Positions 8,668-16,810 of a stretch of DNA of 64,000 bases are shown in pieces. How positions within the stretch are numbered: the first letter of the stretch is position 1; every line of letters starts with the position of its first letter. The notes under the pieces were generated by a model that ran no database searches, was not told where the DNA came from, and was given only the letters and a program-made list of their open reading frames with translations. Source of the stretch: Acidobacteriota bacterium (lineage in GTDB: Bacteria > Acidobacteriota > Terriglobia > Terriglobales > Acidobacteriaceae); NCBI GenBank assembly GCA_003225555.1, contig QIAM01000065.1, positions 1 through 64,000 of the forward strand, written 5' to 3'. Made by a program: the position numbers and the translations under genes.

Positions 8668-9281
8668 TGACAGACTACGGCATGGTTCTGCAGCAGGATC
8701 TCGCGGAGCGGTGCATGGCCGTTGACTCCAGGCTTTCACAGCCTGTGCCGCCGGAAGCAATGGAGTGTTTCCGCGAAGGACTGCTGCATTTTCAAGCGGG
8801 AGACCCGGGAGCGGCGTTGTCGGCCTTCTCCCGGAGCGTCCTGCAAGCGCCCGAGTTCGGGGAGGCACATATCTTTCTCGGATTGGCTAACGCGCTCACC
8901 TGCAACATCTATCCGGCGTTCGATCACCTCGAGAAGGCGGCCGAGCTTCAGCCCGACAGCTTTGCGGCACACTTTACGCTCGCGCAGCTTAATTTCAAGC
9001 TGCGCATTCCACAGAAGGGCTACGACGCGGCACATGAAGCGTTGCGTTGTGCGACAACTCTGGAGCAACGCGCTATGCTGACCCAGTTGCTTAAAGAGGA
9101 GCGCGCGCGAGAGCGGAACGGGATCGCGCGGCCATGGTTCAACAAACCCTGGTTCCCTCGGTCTTGGTTTGATAAACCCTGGTTCAACAAGGCTGGGTTG
9201 AAGAAGCAACTGCCGGCTCTGGTGGTGGCAGGCAGCGGCCTGGTTGCGGCTGTGATCGCTCTGATCGTGCATGTGCGTTAG
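8667..9281 (+). CDS. TPR protein with PWF repeats and a C-terminal membrane anchor
   Basis: The 204-residue protein starts inside the amt stop codon (TAATG), so translation is probably coupled. Residues about 30-150 form three TPR units (FQAGDPGAALSAFSRSVLQAP, FLGLANALTCNIYPAFDHLEKA, FTLAQLNFKL). A short repeat of (P/S)WF triplets follows: RPWFNKPWFPRSWFDKPWFNK, given here as its spacing pattern. A single C-terminal span (LVVAGSGLVAAVIALIV) comes last. The topology suggests a tail-anchored cytoplasmic scaffold. Its partner may be Amt or GlnK; this is inference from coupling. Confidence 0.7.
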   Translation: MTDYGMVLQQDLAERCMAVDSRLSQPVPPEAMECFREGLLHFQAGDPGAALSAFSRSVLQAPEFGEAHIFLGLANALTCNIYPAFDHLEKAAELQPDSFAAHFTLAQLNFKLRIPQKGYDAAHEALRCATTLEQRAMLTQLLKEERARERNGIARPWFNKPWFPRSWFDKPWFNKAGLKKQLPALVVAGSGLVAAVIALIVHVR

Positions 9282-9294
9282 CTGAGGTGGACTG

Positions 9295-9483
9295 ATGATA
9301 AAAACTGTATTCGAAGTAGCAAAACGGCAACGGGTGGCCTGGTCTTGCGCTCTTCTGGTGGGACTGTTTCTCACCGTGTACGGCCATGCGCCGGCACTTC
9401 CGGTAGCGGCGGGTTGCATTCTGGCTATTGGCTTTGCCGTTTTGCGGGCGTGGCCCCGCGCGGACGCTCGAGACAGCAAGTGA
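9295..9483 (+). CDS. Small membrane protein (62 aa)
   Basis: The ATG follows GAGGTGGACTG. The peptide has two hydrophobic spans (WSCALLVGLFLTVYG and LPVAAGCILAIGFAVLRAW) and a charged tail. Its TGA overlaps the GTG start of the antiporter (AGTGA), so the two are translationally coupled. No family is recognised. It may be an accessory subunit of the antiporter. Confidence 0.6.
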   Translation: MIKTVFEVAKRQRVAWSCALLVGLFLTVYGHAPALPVAAGCILAIGFAVLRAWPRADARDSK

Positions 9484-10781
9484 ACATATCGCTCCAGATT
9501 CTGTTATGCATTGCGGTCGTGATTGTGACCGCGAAGCTAGCAGCCACAGTCGCGTCGCGACTCGGGTTGCCGCTGGTTCTCGGGGAGCTGCTCGCCGGCG
9601 TACTCCTCGGCCCTTCGCTGCTCAACGTTTGGGGACTGCATTGGCTGGCTCCAGCGACGGCCAATGCCGTTTCGGTGTCAAGCATATTCAAGATCCTTGC
9701 CGACCTGGGAGTTGTCTTGCTGATGTTCGTAGCTGGAGTCGAAACTGACATCAGCATGATGCGCCGCACCGTGGCTCCCGCCTTCTGGGCGGCAACGGGA
9801 GGAGTCGTCCTGCCCATGGCGGGTGGCTACCTGTTGTCGAAGAGCTTCGGCTTCAGCACCGTCGAAGCAGTTTTCATCGGCACCATTCTTACTGCTACGA
9901 GCGTCACGATCACGGCACAGGCGTTGATGAATCTCAACCAGCTTCGCTCGAAGGTAGGATCGACCATCCTGGGAGCGGCGGTGATTGACGATGTGCTCGG
10001 GCTCATCGTTCTCTCTGGGGTGATTGCCCTGGCTCCGATACTGGCTGCTTCTGGAACCAAGGCGGGGGAAGCCTCATGGAATGGCCTGGCCTGGATTCTG
10101 GGGCGCATGGTCGTTTGCCTCGTCACCATGGGTTTGTTTGGGCCCTTCCTGACTCGCTGGGCTTTGAAGCAGGCGACACGCCTGCACGGGCATCACACTG
10201 AGGTCGCGGTGGCGCTCGCAATCGCCCTGCTTCTGGCGTTTGATGCGCAGTGGTTGGGCGGCATGGCAGCGATCACCGGTGCATACTTGGCCGGCCTTTT
10301 CGTAGCGATGGCGCCGAACCGTCAGAAAGTTAGTGAAGAACTCCATCCCATGCTGAACTCGTTCTTTGGGCCTGTATTCTTCGTATCGATCGGCATGGAA
10401 GTGAATGCGTGGCACGTCGGCGGGCGAGTAACTTTCTTCTTGTTGCTCTTGGCGATTGCCGTCGTCGGCAAAATTCTCGGTTGCGGCCTGGGCGCTTATG
10501 GCAATGGGTTTTCCGGGCGGGATTCGTTGAGTGTGGGAGTGGGTATGATTCCCCGTGGGGAGGTTGGGCTGATCACGGCCAGCCTTGGTTGGACAGCGGG
10601 ACTCGTCACACGTGATGTCTACATCCAGGCGGTCGCACTTGTCCTGCTTACGACACTGATTACGCCCGGCCTGCTCCGCTACTGCTTTCCCAAGGCGACG
10701 CTAGCCGAGCCGAAGTCCACCGGTGTACTTGCTGGTCTGCCCGGCATTGCTACCAACGCCCGCGAACTGAGCGACGCATGA
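9480..10781 (+). CDS. CPA2-family cation:proton antiporter
   Basis: This 433-residue membrane protein of the NapA/KefB class exchanges Na+ or K+ for H+. The GTG start at 9480 overlaps the previous stop; the frame is open further upstream, but that part overlaps the small gene. About 12 spans are seen. LGELLAGVLLGPSLL is the typical first re-entrant helix, and AAVIDDVLGLIVL carries the Asp-Asp motif that binds the ion in electrogenic CPA2 carriers. GVGMIPRGEVGLI is the conserved late helix with Arg-Gly-Glu. There is no RCK/TrkA domain. Its place between amt and the P-II gene is unusual. Confidence 0.85.
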   Translation: MNISLQILLCIAVVIVTAKLAATVASRLGLPLVLGELLAGVLLGPSLLNVWGLHWLAPATANAVSVSSIFKILADLGVVLLMFVAGVETDISMMRRTVAPAFWAATGGVVLPMAGGYLLSKSFGFSTVEAVFIGTILTATSVTITAQALMNLNQLRSKVGSTILGAAVIDDVLGLIVLSGVIALAPILAASGTKAGEASWNGLAWILGRMVVCLVTMGLFGPFLTRWALKQATRLHGHHTEVAVALAIALLLAFDAQWLGGMAAITGAYLAGLFVAMAPNRQKVSEELHPMLNSFFGPVFFVSIGMEVNAWHVGGRVTFFLLLLAIAVVGKILGCGLGAYGNGFSGRDSLSVGVGMIPRGEVGLITASLGWTAGLVTRDVYIQAVALVLLTTLITPGLLRYCFPKATLAEPKSTGVLAGLPGIATNARELSDA

Positions 10782-10850
10782 AAATGCACTTCGTAAGTCA
10801 GTGATGTGGAACGCTGGATCCAAATCTCTGTAGTGAGAAGGAAGCGATCA

Positions 10851-11192
10851 ATGATGACCAAAGTGGAAGCAATTATTCAGCCATCCAAACTGGAAGCGGT
10901 GAAGGACGTTCTTTCCAGACTCGGCATTGACGGGCTGACCATTTCAGAGGTGCGCGGCCACGGCCGCCAGAAAGGCCACACCGAGATGTACCGTGGCCAG
11001 GAATATTCAGTCGACCTATTGCCGAAAATCAAGATTGAATCCGTCATGAACGACAATCTGGTCGATGCCGCGGTCCAGGCCATCCTGGAAACCGCTGCAA
11101 CTGGCAAGATTGGAGATGGGAAAATCTTCCTCACAAAAGTGGAGGAAGCGATCCGCATTCGAAACCAGGAACGGGGCGTGACGGCTCTCTAA
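10851..11192 (+). CDS. glnB/glnK: P-II nitrogen regulatory protein
   Basis: This 112/113-residue trimeric sensor of 2-oxoglutarate, ATP/ADP and energy binds Amt and other partners through its T-loop. The sequence shows the two P-II signatures: the T-loop YRGQEYSVDLLPK with the uridylylation tyrosine (Y51 if the second Met is used), and the B-loop TGKIGDGKIF. The ribosome site GAGAAGGAAG precedes two adjacent ATG codons. Its neighbours suggest a GlnK role. Confidence 0.93.
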   Translation: MMTKVEAIIQPSKLEAVKDVLSRLGIDGLTISEVRGHGRQKGHTEMYRGQEYSVDLLPKIKIESVMNDNLVDAAVQAILETAATGKIGDGKIFLTKVEEAIRIRNQERGVTAL

Positions 11193-11331
11193 AGAACAAC
11201 TTGTCGCCGACCGCCGAAGTCTGAGTTTGCTTTGCTCCGCCACGGAAATGGCGCAGGCAGAACGATGACCTGCCGCTGAGTAAACTCGTCGTTGTGGAAA
11301 CCCAGCGGAATTGTAGCGGGCTCCGCATCGT

Positions 11332-11694
11332 ATGAGAAACCTTCTTGAGCACATCGTCGCGCACCGGAGTGGCACTCTCCTTATTCTTACACTGGCGGTT
11401 TTTCTGGAGGCTTACGGCGATTCCAGCTTTCAGATGGCTCTCTATCGTTCCTCCGGGATGAGCCGGGCGATCGCTATCATGGGCGGGATCGCCTCTCTCG
11501 TTGCCTATGGATTGGTGGTCAACGCCGCGCGTTGGGATTTCGGTAAACTGCTTGGAGCGTATGTGGTTGTGTTCTTTCTTCTAGCCCAGATTGTCGCACG
11601 CGTTCGGTTCGGTCAGACTCCAACCCTGCCGATTTACCTGGGCGGAACGCTGATTGTGGCGGGAGGTCTGATCATTTCGATTTGCGGCGAGTAA
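11332..11694 (+). CDS. Four-helix membrane protein, SMR/DMT-like
   Basis: The 120-residue protein has four predicted spans. It resembles small multidrug resistance proteins: an early glutamate in FLEAYGDSSFQMAL (position of the catalytic SMR Glu), a Ser-Ser-Gly turn, and a last helix IYLGGTLIVAGGLIIS typical of the superfamily. If functional it would be a proton-coupled exporter. The identity to SMR is low, so the substrate is open. The ribosome site is weak. It follows the P-II gene by about 140 bases and may be separate from that operon. Confidence 0.55.
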   Translation: MRNLLEHIVAHRSGTLLILTLAVFLEAYGDSSFQMALYRSSGMSRAIAIMGGIASLVAYGLVVNAARWDFGKLLGAYVVVFFLLAQIVARVRFGQTPTLPIYLGGTLIVAGGLIISICGE

Positions 11695-11809
11695 AGTCTG
11701 CTGGGCTCAGCCTGGAATTCGCGACACTCTCGACAATCGTTCGTGATTGTTAGTCCTGTTGTATACTTCCGAAAGCTTGTGTTTGATTTCGTTTTGGCTT
11801 GAGGGACTC

Positions 11810-14101
11810 ATGAGCGGAAACGTGTCTTGCAACGGGAAGTGCGGAGGAGGGAATCAAGACCGCGTCAGGCGCGGATTTTTACGGGGTGTAACGACGACTG
11901 TTCTTTGCGGAGTCGCGCTGCTGGTATTAAGTTGTTCCCGAAGGACGGCTCAGCCGACTCACCCTGCTTCCCGGCCATCAGACATCAAGGTGGAGGTGCG
12001 AGACGGCGGGCCGGTCGTGCTCACGACGGGTACGGCGGAGTTCGAAGTGTCTCCGGCGGGATTTGTGCAGGCGTTTCTTTTGAAGGAAGGGAAGAAGCTG
12101 ACGATCGATGAGCCGGGGATTGGATCCACGGCAGGCAGCGATTACCTGATTCATGACGGACAGGAGCTGCAGTTCACGCCAGACTTCGGTCAGACCAAAG
12201 TCCTGGAGGCGATTGGAAAATTAGGACGCGGGAAGCGAGTAGAAATTCCGGCGCGTCCGCTGGCGCCTTCGGGGATAGACGTTCAGCGGATGCTGGCGAT
12301 CGAAGTCTATGACGACTTCCCGAATATTGCGCTGGTGAGCGTTGCCTACAAGAACATGGGAACGAGCGACTTCAAGATTGATCAAGTGGTAGTGCAGCAG
12401 CATCGCTTCAATGCGGGACTTGCGGATGCGAAGGCGCAGCCTTACGACATGTGGTCCTTTCAGGGGTCTAGTTATGACTGGGGGAAGGATGATGTACAGA
12501 GGCTGACGCGCACTTCGTCGCAACCGAATTTGATGGGCGAAGCCGTGAAGGGCGGATATGGCGGTGGAATTCCGGTGGCAGCGTTCTGGACGGCGTCGGT
12601 AGGAGAGGCGATTGGGCATGTGGAGACTTTGCCGTGGACGTTGTCCATTCCGGTAAAGGTCGATTCGGACGGACGAGTGAAGGCGAGCGTGACTGTTCCG
12701 GCGAGCACCGTGCTCAAGGCGGGAGAGAGATATTCGCCTCCGCGGAGTTTTGTGGCGGTGTACAGCGGAGATTTCTATGAGCCGCTGCGGATGTGGTCAA
12801 GTGTGCTGCAGAAAGAAGGATGGGAGATTCCCAAGCCTTCTAACGAAGCGTACAACGTGAGCTGGTGCGGGTGGGGATACGAGTTCAACGTCACGCCGTC
12901 GCAGATGTTGGGGACGGTGCCGAAGCTGAAGGAGTTGGGAATCAAGTGGGCAACGCTGGATGATCGCTGGTTCGATACTTACGGGGATTGGAATCCGCGG
13001 AAGGAGACATTTCCCCGAGATTCGATCAAGCAGATGGTAGACGACTTTCACAAGCAGGGAATTCTCGCGCAGCTCTGGTGGCTGCCGCTGGGAGTGGAGG
13101 ATGGACAGAACAAGTGGGAGTCGCATAAGTACGTCGTGTCGAAGGTGGTGCAGGAGCATCCGGAGTGGCTGATTCTGGATAAGGACGGCAAACATGCGCG
13201 GATGACGCGCGGGCTGGCGGCGCTGTGTCCTGCTGTGCCTGAGGTGCAGGCTTATCACAAGCAGCTTACGGAAAGATTTATCCGCGAGTGGGGATTTGAC
13301 GGGTCGAAGCTGGACAACATTTACAGCGTGCCCGCTTGCTATAACCCGGCACATCACCACAAGTCGCCGCAGGACTCCGTCAACGCCATGGGCGAAGTTT
13401 ACAAGACGATCTTTCAGACGACGCGGGCAATCAAGCCGGAGAGCGTGACCCAGGCATGTCCGTGCGGGACGCCACCGTCGCTGGCGTGGCTGCCATTTAT
13501 CGATCAGGCGGTCACGGCGGATCCGGTGGGAGGCGTGCAGGTGCGGCGGCGGATCAAAATGTATAAGGCGCTGCTCGGGCCGCAGGCGGCGGTGTATGGG
13601 GATCATGTGGAGCTTTCGGAGATGACGCGCGTGGGCGCCAGTGGGTGGAGCGAGCACGGGAGCGATTTTGCGTCGACTCTGGGCACGGGGGGCGTGCTGG
13701 GGACGAAATTCGTGTGGCCGGATCCGGGCCCGAAGTTCAAGCCGGTGGCGCTGACTCGCGAGAAGGACGCTCACTGGAAAAAATGGATTGGGTTGTACAA
13801 CGAGAAGATGTTGTCGAAGGGCAACTTTCTGGATCTTTATGTGTACGGATATGACTCGCCAGAGGCGTATGCGATCGAGAAGGATGGAAAGATGTATTAC
13901 GCATTCTTTGCGCCGAAAGAGAACTTGTTGTTCAAGGGCGAGATTGAACTGCGCGGGTTGAAACCAGGATTCTATACGGTTGTGGATTATGTCGACGGGA
14001 AGGACTTGGGCGTCCTCGGGGTAGATGGAAAGAAGACTCCCACAAAGACGATCGAGTTTAAGGATCACTTGTTGCTGGAACTGACCAAGAAGTCGCTGTA
14101 A
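11810..14101 (+). CDS. GH36-like alpha-galactosidase lipoprotein
   Basis: The ATG at 11810 follows GAGGGA. It gives a lipoprotein signal with lipobox VLSC (Cys about residue 42), so the 763-aa protein is probably anchored in a membrane. A beta-sandwich N-terminus leads to a TIM barrel with WATLDDRWFD, LAQLWWLPLG and GFDGSKLDN. The KLD aspartate is the expected nucleophile of clan GH-D. A later Asp in TADPVGG is a candidate acid/base. The family cleaves alpha-galactosides from oligosaccharides. A PfkB kinase and a DeoR regulator lie downstream on the opposite strand. Confidence 0.75.
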   Translation: MSGNVSCNGKCGGGNQDRVRRGFLRGVTTTVLCGVALLVLSCSRRTAQPTHPASRPSDIKVEVRDGGPVVLTTGTAEFEVSPAGFVQAFLLKEGKKLTIDEPGIGSTAGSDYLIHDGQELQFTPDFGQTKVLEAIGKLGRGKRVEIPARPLAPSGIDVQRMLAIEVYDDFPNIALVSVAYKNMGTSDFKIDQVVVQQHRFNAGLADAKAQPYDMWSFQGSSYDWGKDDVQRLTRTSSQPNLMGEAVKGGYGGGIPVAAFWTASVGEAIGHVETLPWTLSIPVKVDSDGRVKASVTVPASTVLKAGERYSPPRSFVAVYSGDFYEPLRMWSSVLQKEGWEIPKPSNEAYNVSWCGWGYEFNVTPSQMLGTVPKLKELGIKWATLDDRWFDTYGDWNPRKETFPRDSIKQMVDDFHKQGILAQLWWLPLGVEDGQNKWESHKYVVSKVVQEHPEWLILDKDGKHARMTRGLAALCPAVPEVQAYHKQLTERFIREWGFDGSKLDNIYSVPACYNPAHHHKSPQDSVNAMGEVYKTIFQTTRAIKPESVTQACPCGTPPSLAWLPFIDQAVTADPVGGVQVRRRIKMYKALLGPQAAVYGDHVELSEMTRVGASGWSEHGSDFASTLGTGGVLGTKFVWPDPGPKFKPVALTREKDAHWKKWIGLYNEKMLSKGNFLDLYVYGYDSPEAYAIEKDGKMYYAFFAPKENLLFKGEIELRGLKPGFYTVVDYVDGKDLGVLGVDGKKTPTKTIEFKDHLLLELTKKSL

Positions 14102-14146
14102 AGGTAAAGGACCTTGCCTGGATTCGGCCCGGCGTTTGGGTGGCCG

Positions 14147-14176
14147 CTGGACAGCCGAGGCGGCTGTCGCTACGTG
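14147..14176. repeat. 30-bp palindromic repeat, copy 1
   Basis: This element contains ACAGCCGAGGCGGCTGT, an inverted repeat (ACAGCC/GGCTGT), plus flanks CTGG and CGCTACGTG. An identical 30-base copy is at 28407-28436. This copy sits between the convergent GH36-like and PfkB genes, just beyond the PfkB stop. Confidence 0.8.
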
Positions 14177-14182
14177 AGCATC

Positions 14183-15118
14183 TCAGCGCACGCGGTCATA
14201 CAAGAATCTTTTCCGGTAGTCGGCATCGCGGAAGGCTTCAGTGCCGCCGGGACGCGTCGTCGAGAGCGCGCCGACTAAGTTGCCGCTGGCCAGGCACGTG
14301 GGTAGGTCGGCGCCGTGGACGAACTGGTGGAGGAAGCCGGCATCGAAGCTGTCTCCGGCGCCTACGGTGTCGACAGCTACTACTGTTTGTGCGGGGCTGA
14401 GGAAGCGCTCGCTTCCTCGTTGGGCTAGCGCGCCTTCACGTCCCAGTTTTACGACCACGAGTGGAACCAGTTCCGCTAACTTCCTAATCGCATCTTCCAA
14501 ATCTTCTGTCCCCGCGGCTTTCCGGGCCTCGCGCTCGTTAGGGAGGAAGACGTCGACGTGGCTCAGGACGTCGTGCAGTCCGCCTTCCCACTGGTCGTCG
14601 GGATCGTCATTGGTGTCGAGGGAGATGGTGAGTCCTGCGGATTTGAGATGCCGGAATAATTCCGGAACGCGGGGGCGCAGGCCTTTCTGCAGGTAATAAG
14701 AAGATAGGTGGAAGTGGCGGGAGTCGCCGAGATAGTTGAGGTCGAGATCGTCCCACGATAATTCGGCAATCGTTCCTGCGTAGGTGAGGATGTTGCGCCA
14801 GGCTTCGTGGTAGAGGATGACGGTGAGTCCGGTAGGGGTTGCACCTGCGACGCGTCGGATGCGGGAGATATCGACTCCGCATTGCTGCAATCGTTCGAGC
14901 GCGATCTGACCGAGAGGGTCGTCCCCGATGCGGGATTGAAAGCCGACGCGGCTGCCCAGAGCGGCGACATTGTGCGCCACGATGGCGGAGGAAGCGCCGA
15001 GAGTGAGGGTCATGCGGTCGGCGAGCAGTTCGCGCTCGGGGGTGAGAGTCTCGGGAAGGCCGTAGAGAATCAAGTCGAGATTGAGTTCGCCGGCGATAGT
15101 GATGTCGAAGCGTGGCAT
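14183..15118 (-). CDS. PfkB-family carbohydrate kinase
   Basis: The protein (311 aa) uses the ATG at 15118 (MPRFDITIAGELNLDL), which starts the ribokinase fold. It has the PfkB N-terminal Gly-rich segment, a substrate pocket with LGASSAIVAHNVAALG, and the C-terminal signature DTVGAGDSFDAGF, whose Asp is the catalytic base. It phosphorylates a sugar with ATP in the cytoplasm. The exact sugar is unknown. It lies downstream of a DeoR regulator on the same strand, 171 bases away, which suggests co-regulation. Confidence 0.85.
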   Translation of the reverse strand: MPRFDITIAGELNLDLILYGLPETLTPERELLADRMTLTLGASSAIVAHNVAALGSRVGFQSRIGDDPLGQIALERLQQCGVDISRIRRVAGATPTGLTVILYHEAWRNILTYAGTIAELSWDDLDLNYLGDSRHFHLSSYYLQKGLRPRVPELFRHLKSAGLTISLDTNDDPDDQWEGGLHDVLSHVDVFLPNEREARKAAGTEDLEDAIRKLAELVPLVVVKLGREGALAQRGSERFLSPAQTVVAVDTVGAGDSFDAGFLHQFVHGADLPTCLASGNLVGALSTTRPGGTEAFRDADYRKRFLYDRVR

Positions 15119-15203
15119 TTGCGTTATTTCCCTATTTCCTGTCGTGTGGTACGCAAACGACACGGGCGCTGTTTACAAGCGTCGGGCAGTTGCTGGTGTA
15201 GGG

Positions 15204-15260
15204 ATCCTTCGACTGCGCGCGGCCCGCGCTCTGCTTGGGCCACGCTTCGCTCAGGATGAC
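15204..15260. repeat. Dispersed intergenic repeat (ATCCTTCGACT ... CGCTCAGGATGAC)
   Basis: The DeoR-PfkB gap contains ATCCTTCGACTGCGC and, about 30 bases on, CTTCGCTCAGGATGAC. This outline is common between genes in Acidobacteria and other soil bacteria. The assignment rests on recall of that pattern; there is no second copy in this window. Confidence 0.3.
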
Positions 15261-15289
15261 AACTCTCTGGGGTGTGCTGCTCATGATGT

Positions 15290-16051
15290 TCATACGAGCG
15301 TGACGTCGATTCCGGCTTGCTTCAGCACGCGGAGGTCGGATTTTGGGATGCCTCGGTCGGTGATGATCTCGTGCAGGGCGGAGGGCGGGGCGATCAGGGA
15401 GAGGCTGCGGCGTCCGAACTTGCTGGAGTCGCACACTACGACCGTGCGCTTGGCGATCTCGACCATGACTCTGTTGACTTTGGCTTCGAGCAAGTTGGGG
15501 GTGCTCAGGCCGAAGTGAACGTCGAAGCCATCGACGCCCAGAAAAAGTAGATCGGCACTAAGCCGTCGCAGGGTCTCCTCCGCGATAGGTCCGACTAACG
15601 AAAACGAATTCTTGCGCAACGTGCCGCCGGTGAGAATTACTTCTACCGATGTTCCTGCCAACTCAGCGGCAATGTTCAACGCATTGGTCACGATGGTCAG
15701 ACTGCGAAAATTGCGCAGGGCGCGGGCGATGGCCGAAGTGGTGGTGCCGGAGTCGAGAATGATGACCTGACCTTCCTTGACTTTTCCCGCGGCGCTTTCG
15801 GCGATCCGCATTTTTTCCTGACGGTGAAGTTTTTCCTTCTCGCGCAACGTGGGATCTTCGAGAGCGCCTTCACGGGCGGGAAGCGCGCCGCCATGGGTAC
15901 GGTGGACAAGCCCGTGCGCATGGAGAATTTCGAGATCCTTGCGAATCGTGACCTGCGAGGTTTCAAAAGTGCGGGAGAGTTCGGTGACGAGAACGCGACC
16001 CTGGCGGGTAAGCAGATCGAGAATGGCACGGCGACGTTCTTCGTTCAACAC
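15290..16051 (-). CDS. DeoR-family transcriptional repressor
   Basis: The 253-residue protein has an N-terminal helix-turn-helix (ERRRAILDLLTRQGRVLVTE, then TSQVTIRKDLEILHAHG). A DeoR sensor domain follows with ILDSGTTTSAIARAL and ILTGGTLRKNSFSLVGP, which binds a phosphosugar. It probably represses itself and the PfkB gene and releases on sugar-phosphate. Two direct repeats lie about 50-90 bases upstream of its start. Confidence 0.92.
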   Translation of the reverse strand: MLNEERRRAILDLLTRQGRVLVTELSRTFETSQVTIRKDLEILHAHGLVHRTHGGALPAREGALEDPTLREKEKLHRQEKMRIAESAAGKVKEGQVIILDSGTTTSAIARALRNFRSLTIVTNALNIAAELAGTSVEVILTGGTLRKNSFSLVGPIAEETLRRLSADLLFLGVDGFDVHFGLSTPNLLEAKVNRVMVEIAKRTVVVCDSSKFGRRSLSLIAPPSALHEIITDRGIPKSDLRVLKQAGIDVTLV

Positions 16052-16102
16052 GAGATTAGCTTGCTGGCAGCTCGACGCGCGGAAGTTTGTACGCGCGACG
16101 GT

Positions 16103-16141
16103 GTTTTGTTTCGTATTTCTTTTTATAGCGTTTTATTTCGT
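16103..16141. promoter_or_regulatory. Direct-repeat operator candidate for DeoR
   Basis: GTTTTGTTTCGT (16103-16114) and GTTTTATTTCGT (16130-16141) are 11-of-12 identical and spaced 27 bases start to start. T-rich half-sites with TTTCG are typical of DeoR-family operators. The rest of this intergenic stretch (16052-16373) shows no gene. Confidence 0.42.
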
Positions 16142-16373
16142 TTGTCCACTGGAAAAACTAGTGAGTTGACGATCCACTGCTGGGCTGACTGAAGGCCCAC
16201 GAATGAGTCCTCGCTTCTCTGCGGTGCAAAGTTGCTCCGGTAACCCCTGTTTTTGTGGACAGTTGGAACCAACCGTGTTGATAACCAATGCAGTACCTAC
16301 CCTGCAGAGAGATTGCGTTATAGGACGCCTTCTGACGTAATCTCAAATTGGGATTTTAAAGGGGCGGGTTTCG

Positions 16374-16778
16374 ATGAGCAGTGAATGTTACGAAAACCGA
16401 ACAAAGGAAAATTCTGGCCAGGTAGACATGGAGCAGCAAGTGTTTTTCCGGTCGCAATCCGTCGTTTCGCGAATAGTAGCGGGCGAGACTTTGATCGTTC
16501 CAATACGCGGACGGGTGGGAGATCTAGCGTCGATTTACAGCTTCAACGGAACCGGCTCGCTGATCTGGCAGATGTTGGAATCGCCGAGGACGGTCGTCGA
16601 GCTGGTTGAAGCAGTAGCCCAAGAGTTTGACGTGGAACGTGCGCGAGCCGAAAAGGATGTGAAGCGGTTTGTGAGAGAGATGATTGCGGTTTGTCTGGTC
16701 GAGGTCTCAACGTTTGTGGCTGCCGGGACTGAAGGACCAGTGGGGCGGGAAGGACTGGCGGCAGCGGGCGCGAGGTAA
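16374..16778 (+). CDS. PqqD-family peptide chaperone (RRE protein)
   Basis: The 134-residue protein carries the PqqD fold: FRSQSVVSRIVAGETLIVPI, then SIYSFNGTGSLIWQMLESPRTVVELVEAV, and a helical end. PqqD proteins are RiPP recognition elements. They bind a leader peptide and present it to a radical SAM enzyme, here the next gene (32 bases away). The start follows a GGGGCGGG ribosome site; a second Met at 16428 is possible. It opens a five-gene operon. Confidence 0.83.
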   Translation: MSSECYENRTKENSGQVDMEQQVFFRSQSVVSRIVAGETLIVPIRGRVGDLASIYSFNGTGSLIWQMLESPRTVVELVEAVAQEFDVERARAEKDVKRFVREMIAVCLVEVSTFVAAGTEGPVGREGLAAAGAR

Positions 16779-16810
16779 ACGCGTCCGCTGCTTTCAGATA
16801 TAGGAGGCGT

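Noticed and set aside
12797-14068. Long minus-strand frame of 423 codons
   Set aside because: It is antisense to the GH36-like gene, rich in Arg/His and with no motif; GC-rich genes often give such frames.
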